A stretch of DNA of 44,687 nucleotides from an uncultured Candidatus Competibacteraceae bacterium (GCA_903879705.1 CAIRMO010000090.1:1-44687); one strand, 5' to 3'; shown: positions 18,361 to 27,998, numbered from the stretch's first letter. Notes: generated from the sequence alone by a model not told the origin. Made by a program: numbers and translations.

Positions 18361-18388
18361 ATAACTCAAACCAGGAGGAGACGCCATC

Positions 18389-18829
18389 ATGACACTGATG
18401 CGTTATCAACCCTTTCATCTGTTGAACCAATTGCAGCAGGAAGTCAACCGTCTGTTTGACACCAATCGGTTCGGCGATGAAGAAGCCGGCCATATGCTGG
18501 CGGACTGGGCCCCGGCGGTGGACATTAAGGAAGAGCTAAACCAGTTCATCATTCATGCTGACCTGCCGGGCGTCGATGTCAAAGACATCGATATTTCGCT
18601 GGAGAACGGAGTATTGACCCTGAAAGGTCAACGCTCCATCGAGCAAAAGGAGGAAACCGACAAGTATCGGCGGGTAGAGCGGGTGCGCGGTACGTTCCTG
18701 CGGCGATTCTCGCTGCCGGATGCGGTGGATGCCGAGAAGGTCTCGGCTAAATGCCGGGATGGCGTACTGGAATTGCTGGTTCCGAAACGCGAAGCGGCGC
18801 AACCCCGCCGGATCGCGATTGAAAGTTGA
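18389..18829 (+). CDS. Small heat-shock protein, Hsp20/alpha-crystallin family
   Basis: This 146-residue ATP-independent holdase binds unfolding proteins in the cytoplasm. The alpha-crystallin domain spans about residues 45-140, starting at WAPAVDIKEE. It contains ADLPGVDVKDIDISLENGVL, the insertion RVRGTFLRRFSLPD and the A-x-x-x-DGVL motif (AKCRDGVLELLVPK), then a short tail. The N-terminus, MTLMRYQPFHLLNQLQQEV, is typical of class A bacterial members. Translation starts from a near-perfect AGGAGGAG site, and transcription from a sigma-32 promoter at 18301-18328. It is divergent from the TIR-CHAT gene, with 162 bases between them. The gap after it (18830-19090) holds GC-rich hairpin-forming sequence and no convincing gene. 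Confidence 0.93.
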   Translation: MTLMRYQPFHLLNQLQQEVNRLFDTNRFGDEEAGHMLADWAPAVDIKEELNQFIIHADLPGVDVKDIDISLENGVLTLKGQRSIEQKEETDKYRRVERVRGTFLRRFSLPDAVDAEKVSAKCRDGVLELLVPKREAAQPRRIAIES

Positions 18830-19090
18830 GGTTTCAACCCGGGACGTAACCGTTCACGCCCCCTGCCCCGGCCCTCCCCCGCCAGGGGGTTGAGCGCATG
18901 TCCCGGGACTTTCGCTGAAATATTTTCCCCTCTAAATTTTCCTGTGATACGAACCCGTTCAGCAGAGTCGCGGGTCTGCCGCGGCCAGCGGAAGGCCGAT
19001 AACAACGGCAAGCTGGACAGCATCGCCAGCCCCAGGAATAGCCTTTGCAACGGAGTCTTCCCGAACATGAAGTGGATAGTTCCCAAATGA

Positions 19091-19603
19091 TTAGTCCTGT
19101 CGCACCCGCCAGCACGGACGCCCGTCACCATCAATCAATCCGTGCTGAATCAACCAGGCGCGGGCCTCTTCGGCATCCTGCTCAAACCAGGCGCGGGCTG
19201 AACCCAACCGAAAGCTGTAGCCCCAGGCATCCATGTCTGCCCACATCCGCTCCCGCCCGACGACGCCCGGCCACTGATCCGCCAGCAGGATTTGTAAATA
19301 ACAAACGCCATTTTCCTCAATATATTCGCCACCGGCATCAGTATGCAGGAGGGCGCGGCGGTCAGCGTCCATGCAGATCGCGTGACACGCTTCATGTAGC
19401 ACTGAATGCACCGGCGTATCGTCTCTGACCCATAGACCATTTCCAATCAGTCCGGCTTCACCGTCACCCCAATAGCTGCCCGGAATCTCGCTGCCTGCCG
19501 CCACCCATTCCAGGTGCAGTCCGTAGCGCTCCAGCAACGCAACCAGCGGCTCGCGGCCCAGCTCAGCGCAAGTGAGTACCGACTTCATCCCGTGTAGATT
19601 CAT
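19091..19603 (-). CDS. Conserved hypothetical protein with HExxH zinc-peptidase-like motif
   Basis: This 170-residue protein has no signal peptide or membrane segment. The motif HEACH at residues 70-74 (SVLHEACHAI) is an HExxH metal-binding signature. About 22 residues later YIEENGVCYLQ offers a possible glutamate ligand (E96 or E97), as in gluzincin-like or ImmA/IrrE-like metallopeptidases. The rest (GSYWGDGEAGLIGNGLWV, FEQDAEEARAWLIQHGL) is not a family I can name. The ATG at 19603 is used; an in-frame ATG at 19588 is possible. It is divergent from metK, with 168 bases between them. Its substrate is unknown. Confidence 0.65.
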   Translation of the reverse strand: MNLHGMKSVLTCAELGREPLVALLERYGLHLEWVAAGSEIPGSYWGDGEAGLIGNGLWVRDDTPVHSVLHEACHAICMDADRRALLHTDAGGEYIEENGVCYLQILLADQWPGVVGRERMWADMDAWGYSFRLGSARAWFEQDAEEARAWLIQHGLIDGDGRPCWRVRQD

Positions 19604-19622
19604 GAGCGATTTTCATCCTGTT

Positions 19623-19649
19623 TGCTATTCTCTAAATAACTAAATAGCA
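19623..19649. other. Inverted repeat in the AT-rich divergent region upstream of metK
   Basis: TGCTATT (19623-19629) and AATAGCA (19643-19649) flank an AT-rich centre in the divergent gap. It may be an operator or hairpin. I found no recognisable SAM riboswitch or MetJ box in 19604-19771. Confidence 0.35.
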
Positions 19650-19771
19650 TAAAAAATACAGATGAAAATGCAATATGTTCCGGGTAAACTGACGAGATTT
19701 CCATAACTGCCCCCACTTTGGCGGGCGAACCCCCTATTTGCGCAACTTGTTGCCCAAGGATACGCCACCCC

Positions 19772-20932
<1,161 letters not shown>

Positions 20933-20953
20933 AACCTTTCCCCTTTTTGCCCC

Positions 20954-21027
20954 CATGCCGAGGGGCGCTGCAACGGTTTCTACCGTCAGGCTCGGCATGA
21001 CGTGGCTGTCATCACCAACGGTGCCTG
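20954..21027 (+). promoter_or_regulatory. SAH riboswitch upstream of ahcY
   Basis: The conserved core is seen directly. P1 pairs CATGCCGAG (20954-20962) with CTCGGCATG (20991-20999). The J1/2 strand GGGGCGCTGCAAC follows, then P2 ACGGT/ACCGT with a TTCT loop, then GTCAGG. The 3' CAACGGTGCC (21016-21025) can pair with GGCGC to form the pseudoknot. These are the hallmarks of the S-adenosylhomocysteine riboswitch, which turns on SAH recycling genes when SAH rises. It ends 23 bases before the ahcY ATG. Confidence 0.95.
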
Positions 21028-21050
21028 TTTATTTCTCAATGGAGAGTGTT

Positions 21051-22469
21051 ATGAATGCCGTTGTGCGCGAACTTGCTTTTACTGATTATTACGTCGCTGA
21101 TGTGTCCCTGGCCAGTTGGGGCCGCAAGGAAATCGCCATTGCCGAAACCGAAATGCCTGGTTTAATGGCGATTCGTGAAGAATACCGTAGTCAACAGCCC
21201 TTGCGGGGCGCCCGGATTGCCGGGTCATTGCATATGACCATTCAGACCGCGGTACTGATTGAAACTCTGGCAGCGTTGGGTGCAGAAGTGCGCTGGGCAT
21301 CCTGCAATATTTTTTCAACTCAGGATCACGCCGCCGCCGCTATTGCCGCTGACGGGATTCCTGTATTCGCGTATAAGGGCGAATCGTTGACCGAATACTG
21401 GGACTTCACCCATCACCTGTTTGAATGGCCGCACGGACAACAGGCCAACATGATTCTCGATGATGGCGGCGATGCGACCTTGCTGCTGATTCTCGGCACC
21501 CGCGCTGAATCCGACCGCAGCGTCATTGCCAAACCCGCCAATGAAGAAGAGCAGGCTTTATTCGCCGCCATTGCCCAGCATCTGGACCAAGACCCGAGTT
21601 GGTATTCACAGCGGCAGACGCAAATTAAGGGCGTGACTGAGGAAACCACGACCGGGGTCCATCGCCTGTACCAGATGGAAAAGGAACTACGGTTGCCATT
21701 CCCGGCCTTTAACGTCAACGACTCGGTGACTAAATCCAAGTTTGACAATCTCTACGGCTGCCGTGAATCACTGGTTGACGGCATCAAGCGCGCCACTGAC
21801 GTGATGATCGCTGGCAAGGTTGCCGTGGTGCTGGGCTATGGCGATGTTGGCAAGGGTTGCGCACAGTCCTTGCGTGGATTGGGCGCGACCGTGTGGGTAA
21901 CGGAAATTGACCCGATTTGCGCGTTGCAGGCCGCCATGGAAGGCTACCGGGTCGTGACTATGGAGGATGCGGTGAATCAAGCTGATATTTTTGTCACCGC
22001 TACCGGCAATCTCAGCGTTATTACCCATGACCACATGGTGCGGATGAAGAATCAGGCCATTGTTTGCAACATCGGCCATTTTGATTCAGAAATCGCCGTC
22101 GCCAGCATGAAGGAATATCGCTGGGAAAATATCAAGCCGCAGGTCGATCACATCATTTTCCCTGACGGCAAGCGGATTATTTTGCTGGCGGAAGGCCGGC
22201 TGGTGAATTTGGGTTGCGCCACAGGACACCCCAGTTTTGTCATGTCCAACTCCTTTTCCAATCAAACTCTGGCGCAGATTGAGTTGTTCAACCACACCGA
22301 CCGCTATGAAAAAAAGGTGTATGTGCTGCCCAAGTATCTGGATGAAAAGGTGGCGCGGTTGCATCTCGACCGGGTCGGAGCAAAACTGACAACGCTGACT
22401 CCTGAACAGGCGGCGTATATCGCAGTGCCGGTGCAAGGGCCATACAAGGCGGAGAATTATCGGTATTAA
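21051..22469 (+). CDS. ahcY: S-adenosylhomocysteine hydrolase
   Basis: AhcY reversibly hydrolyses S-adenosylhomocysteine to adenosine and homocysteine, relieving inhibition of methyltransferases. The 472-residue protein is full length. [18 protein letters not shown] is at the N-terminus. The NAD-binding fold is [37 protein letters not shown] and the C-terminal KAENYRY are characteristic. The ATG at 21051 has GGAGAG eight bases upstream; an in-frame ATG at 21039 is less likely. It is directly controlled by the upstream SAH riboswitch and is followed by metF. Confidence 0.97.
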   Translation: MNAVVRELAFTDYYVADVSLASWGRKEIAIAETEMPGLMAIREEYRSQQPLRGARIAGSLHMTIQTAVLIETLAALGAEVRWASCNIFSTQDHAAAAIAADGIPVFAYKGESLTEYWDFTHHLFEWPHGQQANMILDDGGDATLLLILGTRAESDRSVIAKPANEEEQALFAAIAQHLDQDPSWYSQRQTQIKGVTEETTTGVHRLYQMEKELRLPFPAFNVNDSVTKSKFDNLYGCRESLVDGIKRATDVMIAGKVAVVLGYGDVGKGCAQSLRGLGATVWVTEIDPICALQAAMEGYRVVTMEDAVNQADIFVTATGNLSVITHDHMVRMKNQAIVCNIGHFDSEIAVASMKEYRWENIKPQVDHIIFPDGKRIILLAEGRLVNLGCATGHPSFVMSNSFSNQTLAQIELFNHTDRYEKKVYVLPKYLDEKVARLHLDRVGAKLTTLTPEQAAYIAVPVQGPYKAENYRY

Positions 22470-22477
22470 TGGAGGGG

Positions 22478-22519
22478 GCCAGCGGCGCTGCAACCTAGCG
22501 GGGCTGGCATCATTGCCGC
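22478..22519 (+). promoter_or_regulatory. SAH-riboswitch-like motif between ahcY and metF (tentative)
   Basis: GCCAG (22478-22482) and CTGGC (22504-22508) can form a P1-like stem around GGCGCTGCAAC, the same core sequence as the SAH riboswitch upstream of ahcY. GCGGC (22482-22486) can pair with GCCGC at 22515-22519 as a pseudoknot. The P2 helix is very short or missing. It may be a degenerate or minimal copy acting on metF, or a chance hairpin. Confidence 0.35.
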
Positions 22520-22565
22520 ATTGATAATAGCCACTCTCTGCTTATCCCCAGCAAGCCGCTCAATC

Positions 22566-23429
22566 ATGTCTGAATTAACCCGGTCCCAACCGCTCAGTTG
22601 TGAATTTTTTCCACCGATTACCAGTGAAGGCGTCGCCAAGTTAAAAGCGGCCCGCGAGCAACTATTGGCGCTGCGCCCCGCCTATTTCTCGGTCACTTAC
22701 GGCGCTGGCGGCTCCACCCGCGACCGTACCGTTGAAATCGTGCTGGATACTCAAGCGCATAGCGGAGTGCCTGCTGCCCCACATCTGACCTGTATGGCTT
22801 CAACTCAGAACGGCGTTCGCGACCTGCTCAATCACTACCGGACCCAGGGCATCCGCCGGATTATCGCGTTGCGCGGCGACATGCCTTCGGGAATGCGCGA
22901 TCCAGGCGAATTTCGCTACGCCAATGAACTGGTGAGTTTTATCCGGACGGAATTTGGCGATCATTTTCATCTTGAAGTCGCGGCCTATCCCGAATACCAC
23001 CCGCAAGCGCTGAGTCCTGAACAGGATTTAGCCAATTTTAAGCGCAAGGTGGATGCCGGAGCCAACAGCGCCATCACTCAGTATTTCTACAACCCCGACG
23101 CCTACTTCCGGTTTGTCGAACAATGCGCGAGAGTGGGAATCGCCATTCCCATCGTTCCTGGCATCATGCCGATCACCAATTTCACCCAACTCGCCCGTTT
23201 TTCGGACGCCTGCGGGGCGGAGATTCCCCGATGGGTGCGCAAAAAGCTGGAAAGTTTCGGCGATGACCGCGCTGCGCTTCGCGCTTTTGGCTTGGATGTC
23301 GTCAGCGACCTGTGCCAACGCTTGCTGGATGGTGGCGCTCCGGGGCTGCACTTTTACACCATGAATCTGACCGGACCGACGTTGGCGATCGGTGAACGAT
23401 TGGGGCTGATCCCGACGCGGCCGGTTTGA
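22566..23429 (+). CDS. metF: Methylenetetrahydrofolate reductase
   Basis: MetF reduces 5,10-methylenetetrahydrofolate to 5-methyltetrahydrofolate using FAD, supplying the methyl group for methionine synthase. The 287-residue TIM-barrel protein shows LSCEFFPP at its start, FSVTYGAGGSTRDRT, HLTCMAST, RIIALRGDMP and the C-terminal GLHFYTMN. The frame is open upstream to 22521, but the ATG at 22566 gives the family N-terminus. It has no obvious ribosome site. It follows ahcY by 96 bases and ends before a strong hairpin at 23444. Confidence 0.94.
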   Translation: MSELTRSQPLSCEFFPPITSEGVAKLKAAREQLLALRPAYFSVTYGAGGSTRDRTVEIVLDTQAHSGVPAAPHLTCMASTQNGVRDLLNHYRTQGIRRIIALRGDMPSGMRDPGEFRYANELVSFIRTEFGDHFHLEVAAYPEYHPQALSPEQDLANFKRKVDAGANSAITQYFYNPDAYFRFVEQCARVGIAIPIVPGIMPITNFTQLARFSDACGAEIPRWVRKKLESFGDDRAALRAFGLDVVSDLCQRLLDGGAPGLHFYTMNLTGPTLAIGERLGLIPTRPV

Positions 23430-23443
23430 ATCCACCAGAAACG

Positions 23444-23479
23444 ACAACGCCCTTCCTCGATGGTGAGGAAGGGCGTTGT
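23444..23479. terminator. Strong bidirectional hairpin after metF
   Basis: ACAACGCCCTTCCTC (23444-23458) is a perfect 15-bp complement of GAGGAAGGGCGTTGT (23465-23479), with a six-base loop. It lies between the convergent ends of metF and the FlgO-like gene. It lacks a long T-run on either side, but its size and place indicate transcription termination. Confidence 0.85.
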
Positions 23480-23516
23480 TGGGGATAGTATCTGGGTTTA
23501 GGCGGAAATTGCCCGG

Positions 23517-24074
23517 TTATTCGGCAATCAGCGCCTTGGCGTCCGGCCCCAGCGGCAGTACATAGTCGTAGGCGGCCAGCACTAGATTGTCGGTAGCGCG
23601 AATCAGGCGGGCGTTGACGAACACCGATTGTCGCCCAACGGCGTAAGTGCCGGCGATCACGGCAGCAGCGTTATGCGACTGGCTGATCTCCTTCACCGAC
23701 CGCGACAGCGCAAACTCGCCAGAGCCTTCCCTGACAAAGATGTTGTTGCGCATTTTGATCTCGATGACAGTAAAACCCTGCTGCGCGAATCGGGAACCGA
23801 TCTGTTCACCGATCACCCGCCCCAAGCCAGATGATACTTCGAGATTGTTGATATCCACGAAGGTGGCCGCCAGCAACGGCTCGCGCCGTTCCCTTAGCCA
23901 AGGTGCATTCCTCAACAGGGCTTCAGCCGCCCCGTAGTTTTTGTCAATGAGGTTGGCGTCCTGAATAATGGGTCGAACCGGCACATCGTCCACTGAGGAG
24001 GCGCACCCCAGAATGCCCAAACTGGCCGCAGCCAGCGCCACCGCAACTCCACGCGCAATCAGGTTCCGAATCAT
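23517..24074 (-). CDS. FlgO-like lipoprotein
   Basis: This 185-residue protein has a lipoprotein signal: a hydrophobic N-terminus and lipobox LGILGC. The mature part carries LLAATFVDINNLEVSSGLGR and GEQIGSRFAQQGFTVIEI, then VIAGTYAVGRQSVFVNARL, the pattern of the FlgO domain first named for a Vibrio flagellar outer-membrane lipoprotein. No other flagellar gene is nearby, so a motility role is not supported by context. Its ATG overlaps the stop of the upstream lipoprotein gene by four bases, so the two are translationally coupled and probably act together at the outer membrane. Confidence 0.78.
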   Translation of the reverse strand: MIRNLIARGVAVALAAASLGILGCASSVDDVPVRPIIQDANLIDKNYGAAEALLRNAPWLRERREPLLAATFVDINNLEVSSGLGRVIGEQIGSRFAQQGFTVIEIKMRNNIFVREGSGEFALSRSVKEISQSHNAAAVIAGTYAVGRQSVFVNARLIRATDNLVLAAYDYVLPLGPDAKALIAE

Positions 24075-24748
24075 GGCCCGACCACCTCTACGATGCGGGT
24101 CGTAATTGGCCCCGGTCCTTTAGCGATGTATTGCCCGACATTATTGTCGCTGACGTAGTAGATATCCCGCAGGCGGGCGGCGTAACGCTCACCGCTCATC
24201 ACCGAGGTGGTGACAATGATTTCGCTATTCGGGTTATCGGTAATGAAGCCTGACGCTATATCCAGACCGACTGCGCCGAGCATCACCGCCGATGTGGCGC
24301 TACTGTCCGCTACGCTGCGCAACACAAACACACTACCCGCCAGAGCCGTGAACAAACCCGGCATCGGGCGGATAAAACCACGATCATTGTGTGTCACTAC
24401 CTGGATACTATAGGTCAGCGGCAAGCCGCTTGATGGATTCTCGCTGACGACAAATCCCTGTTCCATCAGGTGAGTAATCAGCAGATCGTGAAAGGCTTGG
24501 CCAAAATCGCTGTCGTACTTTGGCCGTTGGACGTACAGGGAGGCTGAACGCCCCTGCTGCCCGCCGGAACCGATCAGCGAATCACGCAACCGGTTAGCCA
24601 CATCAGCAGTCAGAATATCCCAGTGTCCGGCCGCCTGCATTTTCTTTTGGAACGTCACCGGATAGGTGGTGGCAACGGGCACCTGGGACATACAGGCCCA
24701 CAACCCCAGGCAGAGCAGGATGAGCGTGGCGGCATACGAGATCTTCAT
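24071..24748 (-). CDS. Lipoprotein of unknown function, paired with the FlgO-like gene
   Basis: The 225-residue product starts MKISYAATLILLCLGLWACM, a short signal peptide ending in a lipobox (LWAC). The mature part has YPVTFQKKMQAAGHWDILTA and GQAFHDLLITHLMEQGFVV, then a hydrophobic stretch (FTALAGSVFVLRSV, VMLGAVGLDIASGF) that may be a membrane or packing segment. I do not recognise the family. The frame is open upstream to 24952, but the ATG at 24748 is chosen because GGGAG lies seven bases before it and a signal peptide begins there. It overlaps the FlgO-like gene by four bases, indicating a two-gene operon. Confidence 0.72.
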   Translation of the reverse strand: MKISYAATLILLCLGLWACMSQVPVATTYPVTFQKKMQAAGHWDILTADVANRLRDSLIGSGGQQGRSASLYVQRPKYDSDFGQAFHDLLITHLMEQGFVVSENPSSGLPLTYSIQVVTHNDRGFIRPMPGLFTALAGSVFVLRSVADSSATSAVMLGAVGLDIASGFITDNPNSEIIVTTSVMSGERYAARLRDIYYVSDNNVGQYIAKGPGPITTRIVEVVGP

Positions 24749-25101
24749 GGTTTCTCCCTCGGTTTTTATGTCCATCAGCGGACATATCCGCTGAATTTTA
24801 GGCTGGTTATACCACCGGTTCCAGCCCTTGACAACCAAGTTTCCGCCGGACGCATCGCCAAACTTTATGTAGAACATTTTTAGACGATCGATTGCTCTTG
24901 GAAACAACCAGTTGGTTATATTTTTCAAATGGTTATGTTGTGTCCATGTCAATTCTGCCGCTATTTTTGGACTGCATCCGGATGTTTTTTGCTTTAAAAT
25001 TCGCCGTTCGGCGGAAGGCGTAACCCGGCCCGCGTCGGATTAACCGCCGTTTCCACCCCTCCCGCATCCCTCAATCTGCTTCCCCGGAGACCCATCGGCT
25101 T
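24749..25101. other. 353-base divergent intergenic region upstream of nrdJa
   Basis: This region separates the lipoprotein operon from nrdJa and must hold promoters for both. It is AT-rich in its middle part. A TTGACA occurs at 24838-24843 with no well-placed -10, and a palindrome AACCAGTTGGTT lies at 24906-24917. I see no NrdR box, B12 riboswitch or small gene. Confidence 0.5.
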
Positions 25102-27261
25102 ATGAAAACTGCGCATTTGCAGCCTGCTGACCGCCCGATCACCGCCGCCGACGTGCCGATGCAACCTGCCTCCTGGGATATCTGGGACAAGAAATACCGG
25201 CTGAAAGCCAAGGATGGACGGCCACTGGATGAGACCATTGATGGAACCTGTCAGCGGGTGGCGCGAGCGCTGGCCGAGGTCGAAATAACCCCGGAATTGC
25301 GGGAGCGCTGGTACGAAAAATTTTTGTGGGCGTTGCGGCATGGCGCGATTCCCGCCGGACGCATCATTTCCAACGCCGGTGCCTGGGAACACAAGCCGGC
25401 CACCTCAACCATCAACTGCACGGTGTCCGGCGCAATTCAGGACTCGATGGACGATATTCTGGGCAAAGTCCATGAGGCGGGATTGACGCTGAAGGCCGGT
25501 TGCGGCATCGGCTATGAATTTTCCACCCTTCGTCCCCGCGGCGCTTATGTTTCAGGGGCCGGCGCCTATACTTCCGGGCCGCTGTCTTTCATGGATATTT
25601 ACGACAAAATGTGTTTCACCGTTTCGTCGGCGGGTGGGCGGCGGGGGGCACAAATGGGGACTTTCGACATCGGTCACCCGGACGTCATGGAGTTTATCCG
25701 CGCCAAACGCGAAGCGGGTCGGTTGCGGCAGTTCAACCTGTCGTTGTTAATTACCCGCGAATTCATGGAAGCGGTCCGGCATGACGCTGACTGGGTGCTG
25801 GCGTTTCCGCTGCTGGCCAGGGAAGTCGAGCAGGATCGGATCGATTTGAGCGACCCCGAACGGATTGTGTGGCGCGAATGGCCGATCACGGCGGGCTTGA
25901 TGGTCAATGAAACCGGACAAGCTGCCTGCAAAATTTACCGGAAAATCCACGCTCGACGGCTTTGGGATGCCATCATGGCGTCCACTTACGATTATGCAGA
26001 ACCGGGTTTCATTCTGATTGATGAAGTCAACGAGATGAACAATAACTGGTTCTGCGAAAACATCCGGGCTAGTAATCCTTGCGGCGAACAGATGCTCCCT
26101 CCTTATGGTTCGTGCCTGCTCGGTTCAGTCAATCTCACTCAGTTTGTCCAGGATCCGTTTACCGCTCAGGCTCGTTTCGATTGGAAAACGTATCGGGAAG
26201 TCGTTGGCATTTTTACCCGGATGCTGGATAATGTGGTAGAAATCAACGGTCTGCCGCTGGAGCAACAACGCCGGGAAATTGCCGACAAACGCCGGCATGG
26301 GATGGGTTATCTGGGGCTGGGTTCTACCCTGACTCTGCTCGGCATGAAGTATGGCTCGCCGGAATCGTTGGCATTCACCGAAAAAGTCACCCGGGAACTG
26401 GCGCTGACCGGCTGGCGCACCGCCTTGGATTTGGCGCGAGAAAAAGGATCAGCCCCAATCCTGGAACGGGAGTTTACCGTGACCGCGGCCATGCTGCGCC
26501 AACGTCCAGAGATGGTCCGCGACGGAATTCAGTCAGGCGATCGAATCAAGGGTAAGGTCTTACACGCCCGGTATAGCCGCTATATGCAACGGATCGCCGA
26601 AGTAGATACGGATTTGGTGGCAAAACTGGCCGAAGTGGGCGCCCGCTTTACCCATCATGCCTCTATCGCTCCGACCGGCACCATCGCCTTATCTCTCGCC
26701 AACAACGCCAGCAACGGCATTGAACCCAGTTTCGCACATCACTACTTCCGCAACGTGATCCGCCCCGGCAAGAAGTCCAAGGAAAAGGTGGATGTATTTT
26801 CCTTTGAATTGCTGGCCTACCGGCATTTGATCAATCCCCGGGCTATGTCCAATGCGGAATCCGACGAAGAACGCCTGCCGGAAGTGTTCATGACTGCCGA
26901 CGCCGTGACGCCCCGCCAACACGTCGATATTCAGGCTGCCGCGCAGAAGTGGATTGACTCGAGCATTTCCAAAACAGCGAATGTTCCGCCCGATTTTCCC
27001 TATGAAGCGTTCAAGGACATTTATTTTTACGCCTATGAACAGGGTCTCAAGGGCTGCACGACTTTCCGATTCAACCCGGAGGCCTTTCAGGGGGTGCTGG
27101 TCAAGGAACAAGATCTGGCGAATACCCGCTACCGGTTTGTGCTGGAAGACGGCTCGGAAATCGAAGTTCCAGGCAACGAAGAAATCGAGTACGACGGTGA
27201 AATCCATACTGCCGCCAACTTATTCGACGCTCTGAAAGAAGGTTATTATGGCAAGTGGTAA
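25102..27261 (+). CDS. nrdJa: Adenosylcobalamin-dependent class II ribonucleotide reductase, large part (NrdJa)
   Basis: This is the catalytic part of the B12-dependent ribonucleotide reductase, which makes deoxyribonucleotides with or without oxygen. In the 719-residue protein, C106 (STINC) and C338 (GSC) are placed like the redox pair of class II enzymes. N325, C327 and E329 in NPCGEQ are the radical and active-site residues. TVSSAGGRRGAQMG and IAPTGTIALSLA are also present. It ends GYYGKW without the Cys-rich tail of single-chain NrdJ. That tail is supplied by the next gene, 35 bases on. Both are needed for a complete enzyme, as in Pseudomonas NrdJa/NrdJb. A B12 supply is implied. Confidence 0.93.
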   Translation: MKTAHLQPADRPITAADVPMQPASWDIWDKKYRLKAKDGRPLDETIDGTCQRVARALAEVEITPELRERWYEKFLWALRHGAIPAGRIISNAGAWEHKPATSTINCTVSGAIQDSMDDILGKVHEAGLTLKAGCGIGYEFSTLRPRGAYVSGAGAYTSGPLSFMDIYDKMCFTVSSAGGRRGAQMGTFDIGHPDVMEFIRAKREAGRLRQFNLSLLITREFMEAVRHDADWVLAFPLLAREVEQDRIDLSDPERIVWREWPITAGLMVNETGQAACKIYRKIHARRLWDAIMASTYDYAEPGFILIDEVNEMNNNWFCENIRASNPCGEQMLPPYGSCLLGSVNLTQFVQDPFTAQARFDWKTYREVVGIFTRMLDNVVEINGLPLEQQRREIADKRRHGMGYLGLGSTLTLLGMKYGSPESLAFTEKVTRELALTGWRTALDLAREKGSAPILEREFTVTAAMLRQRPEMVRDGIQSGDRIKGKVLHARYSRYMQRIAEVDTDLVAKLAEVGARFTHHASIAPTGTIALSLANNASNGIEPSFAHHYFRNVIRPGKKSKEKVDVFSFELLAYRHLINPRAMSNAESDEERLPEVFMTADAVTPRQHVDIQAAAQKWIDSSISKTANVPPDFPYEAFKDIYFYAYEQGLKGCTTFRFNPEAFQGVLVKEQDLANTRYRFVLEDGSEIEVPGNEEIEYDGEIHTAANLFDALKEGYYGKW

Positions 27262-27296
27262 CCGCTGGCCGCGACGCCCGGCCCTGGAGGCAAGAC

Positions 27297-27980
27297 ATGG
27301 CGACTCGAATTGATCAGAAAATCATCCGCTACAACGTCGTCAAGCCCGGTGGCACTCCACCTCTTGTCGAAGCCATCGCTCCGGCCGTACAGCAAATGCA
27401 TGAAAGTCTGGAACGACCCGATGTCTTGCCTGGCGCGACCTACAAGGTGAAGACGCCATTGTCCGATCATGCGCTCTATATCACCATCAACGACGTGGTT
27501 CTCAACCCTGGCACCGAACATGAGATGCGCCGCCCGTTCGAGGTTTTCATTAATTCCAAGGCGATGGATCATTTTCAATGGATCGTTGCCCTGACCCGCA
27601 TTATTTCAGCGGTGTTCCGCAAGGGTGGCGATGTCACCTTTCTGGTGGAGGAAATGCGTTCGGTATTCGATCCCAAGGGCGGCTATTTCAAAAAGGGCGG
27701 TAAATACATGCCCTCGCTGGTTGCGGAAATCGGCGACGTGATTGAATCGCACATGCGCTCGATTGGCCTGCTCAAGGAGGATGGTCCCGATGAACACCAA
27801 CGTAAACACATCGCAGCCCAGCGCAATAAATACGAACTCGGCGTGAAAGCGGTTGAAGATGCCCGCGCCGATGGATTTCCGGTGGAAGCCACGCTGTGCA
27901 ACAAATGCCAGACCAAAGCCGTCATCGTCATGGATGGCTGTCTGACGTGTCTGAGTTGCGGCGATTCGAAGTGTTCCTGA
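27297..27980 (+). CDS. nrdJb: Class II ribonucleotide reductase, TSCPD/Cys-rich subunit (NrdJb)
   Basis: This 227-residue partner of NrdJa contains a TSCPD-type domain (PFEVFINSKAMDHFQWI, ALTRIISAVFRKG) and a C-terminal zinc-ribbon-like tail. The tail cysteines are C201, C204, C215, C218, C221 and C226 (LCNKC, GCLTCLSCGDSKC), like the C-terminus of single-chain NrdJ. The tail probably re-reduces the active-site disulfide of NrdJa. The frame is open to a GTG at 27255, but the ATG at 27297 has TGGAGG six bases upstream. It forms an operon with nrdJa. Confidence 0.92.
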   Translation: MATRIDQKIIRYNVVKPGGTPPLVEAIAPAVQQMHESLERPDVLPGATYKVKTPLSDHALYITINDVVLNPGTEHEMRRPFEVFINSKAMDHFQWIVALTRIISAVFRKGGDVTFLVEEMRSVFDPKGGYFKKGGKYMPSLVAEIGDVIESHMRSIGLLKEDGPDEHQRKHIAAQRNKYELGVKAVEDARADGFPVEATLCNKCQTKAVIVMDGCLTCLSCGDSKCS

Positions 27981-27998
27981 ACCCAAGCGAGACTGCGC

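Noticed and set aside
18628-19134. A minus-strand frame with a signal-peptide-like stretch after hsp20
   Set aside because: It overlaps the real hsp20 gene antisense and its tail reads low-complexity GC-rich repeat sequence. A small secreted protein beginning near 19070 cannot be excluded, but it has no ribosome site I can see.
19604-19771. Possible SAM riboswitch or MetJ operator upstream of metK
   Set aside because: None of the conserved SAM riboswitch cores or AGACGTCT-like boxes is present; only an AT-rich inverted repeat is seen.
24749-25101. Possible cobalamin riboswitch or NrdR box upstream of nrdJa
   Set aside because: No B12-box core or paired NrdR boxes could be found by reading both strands.
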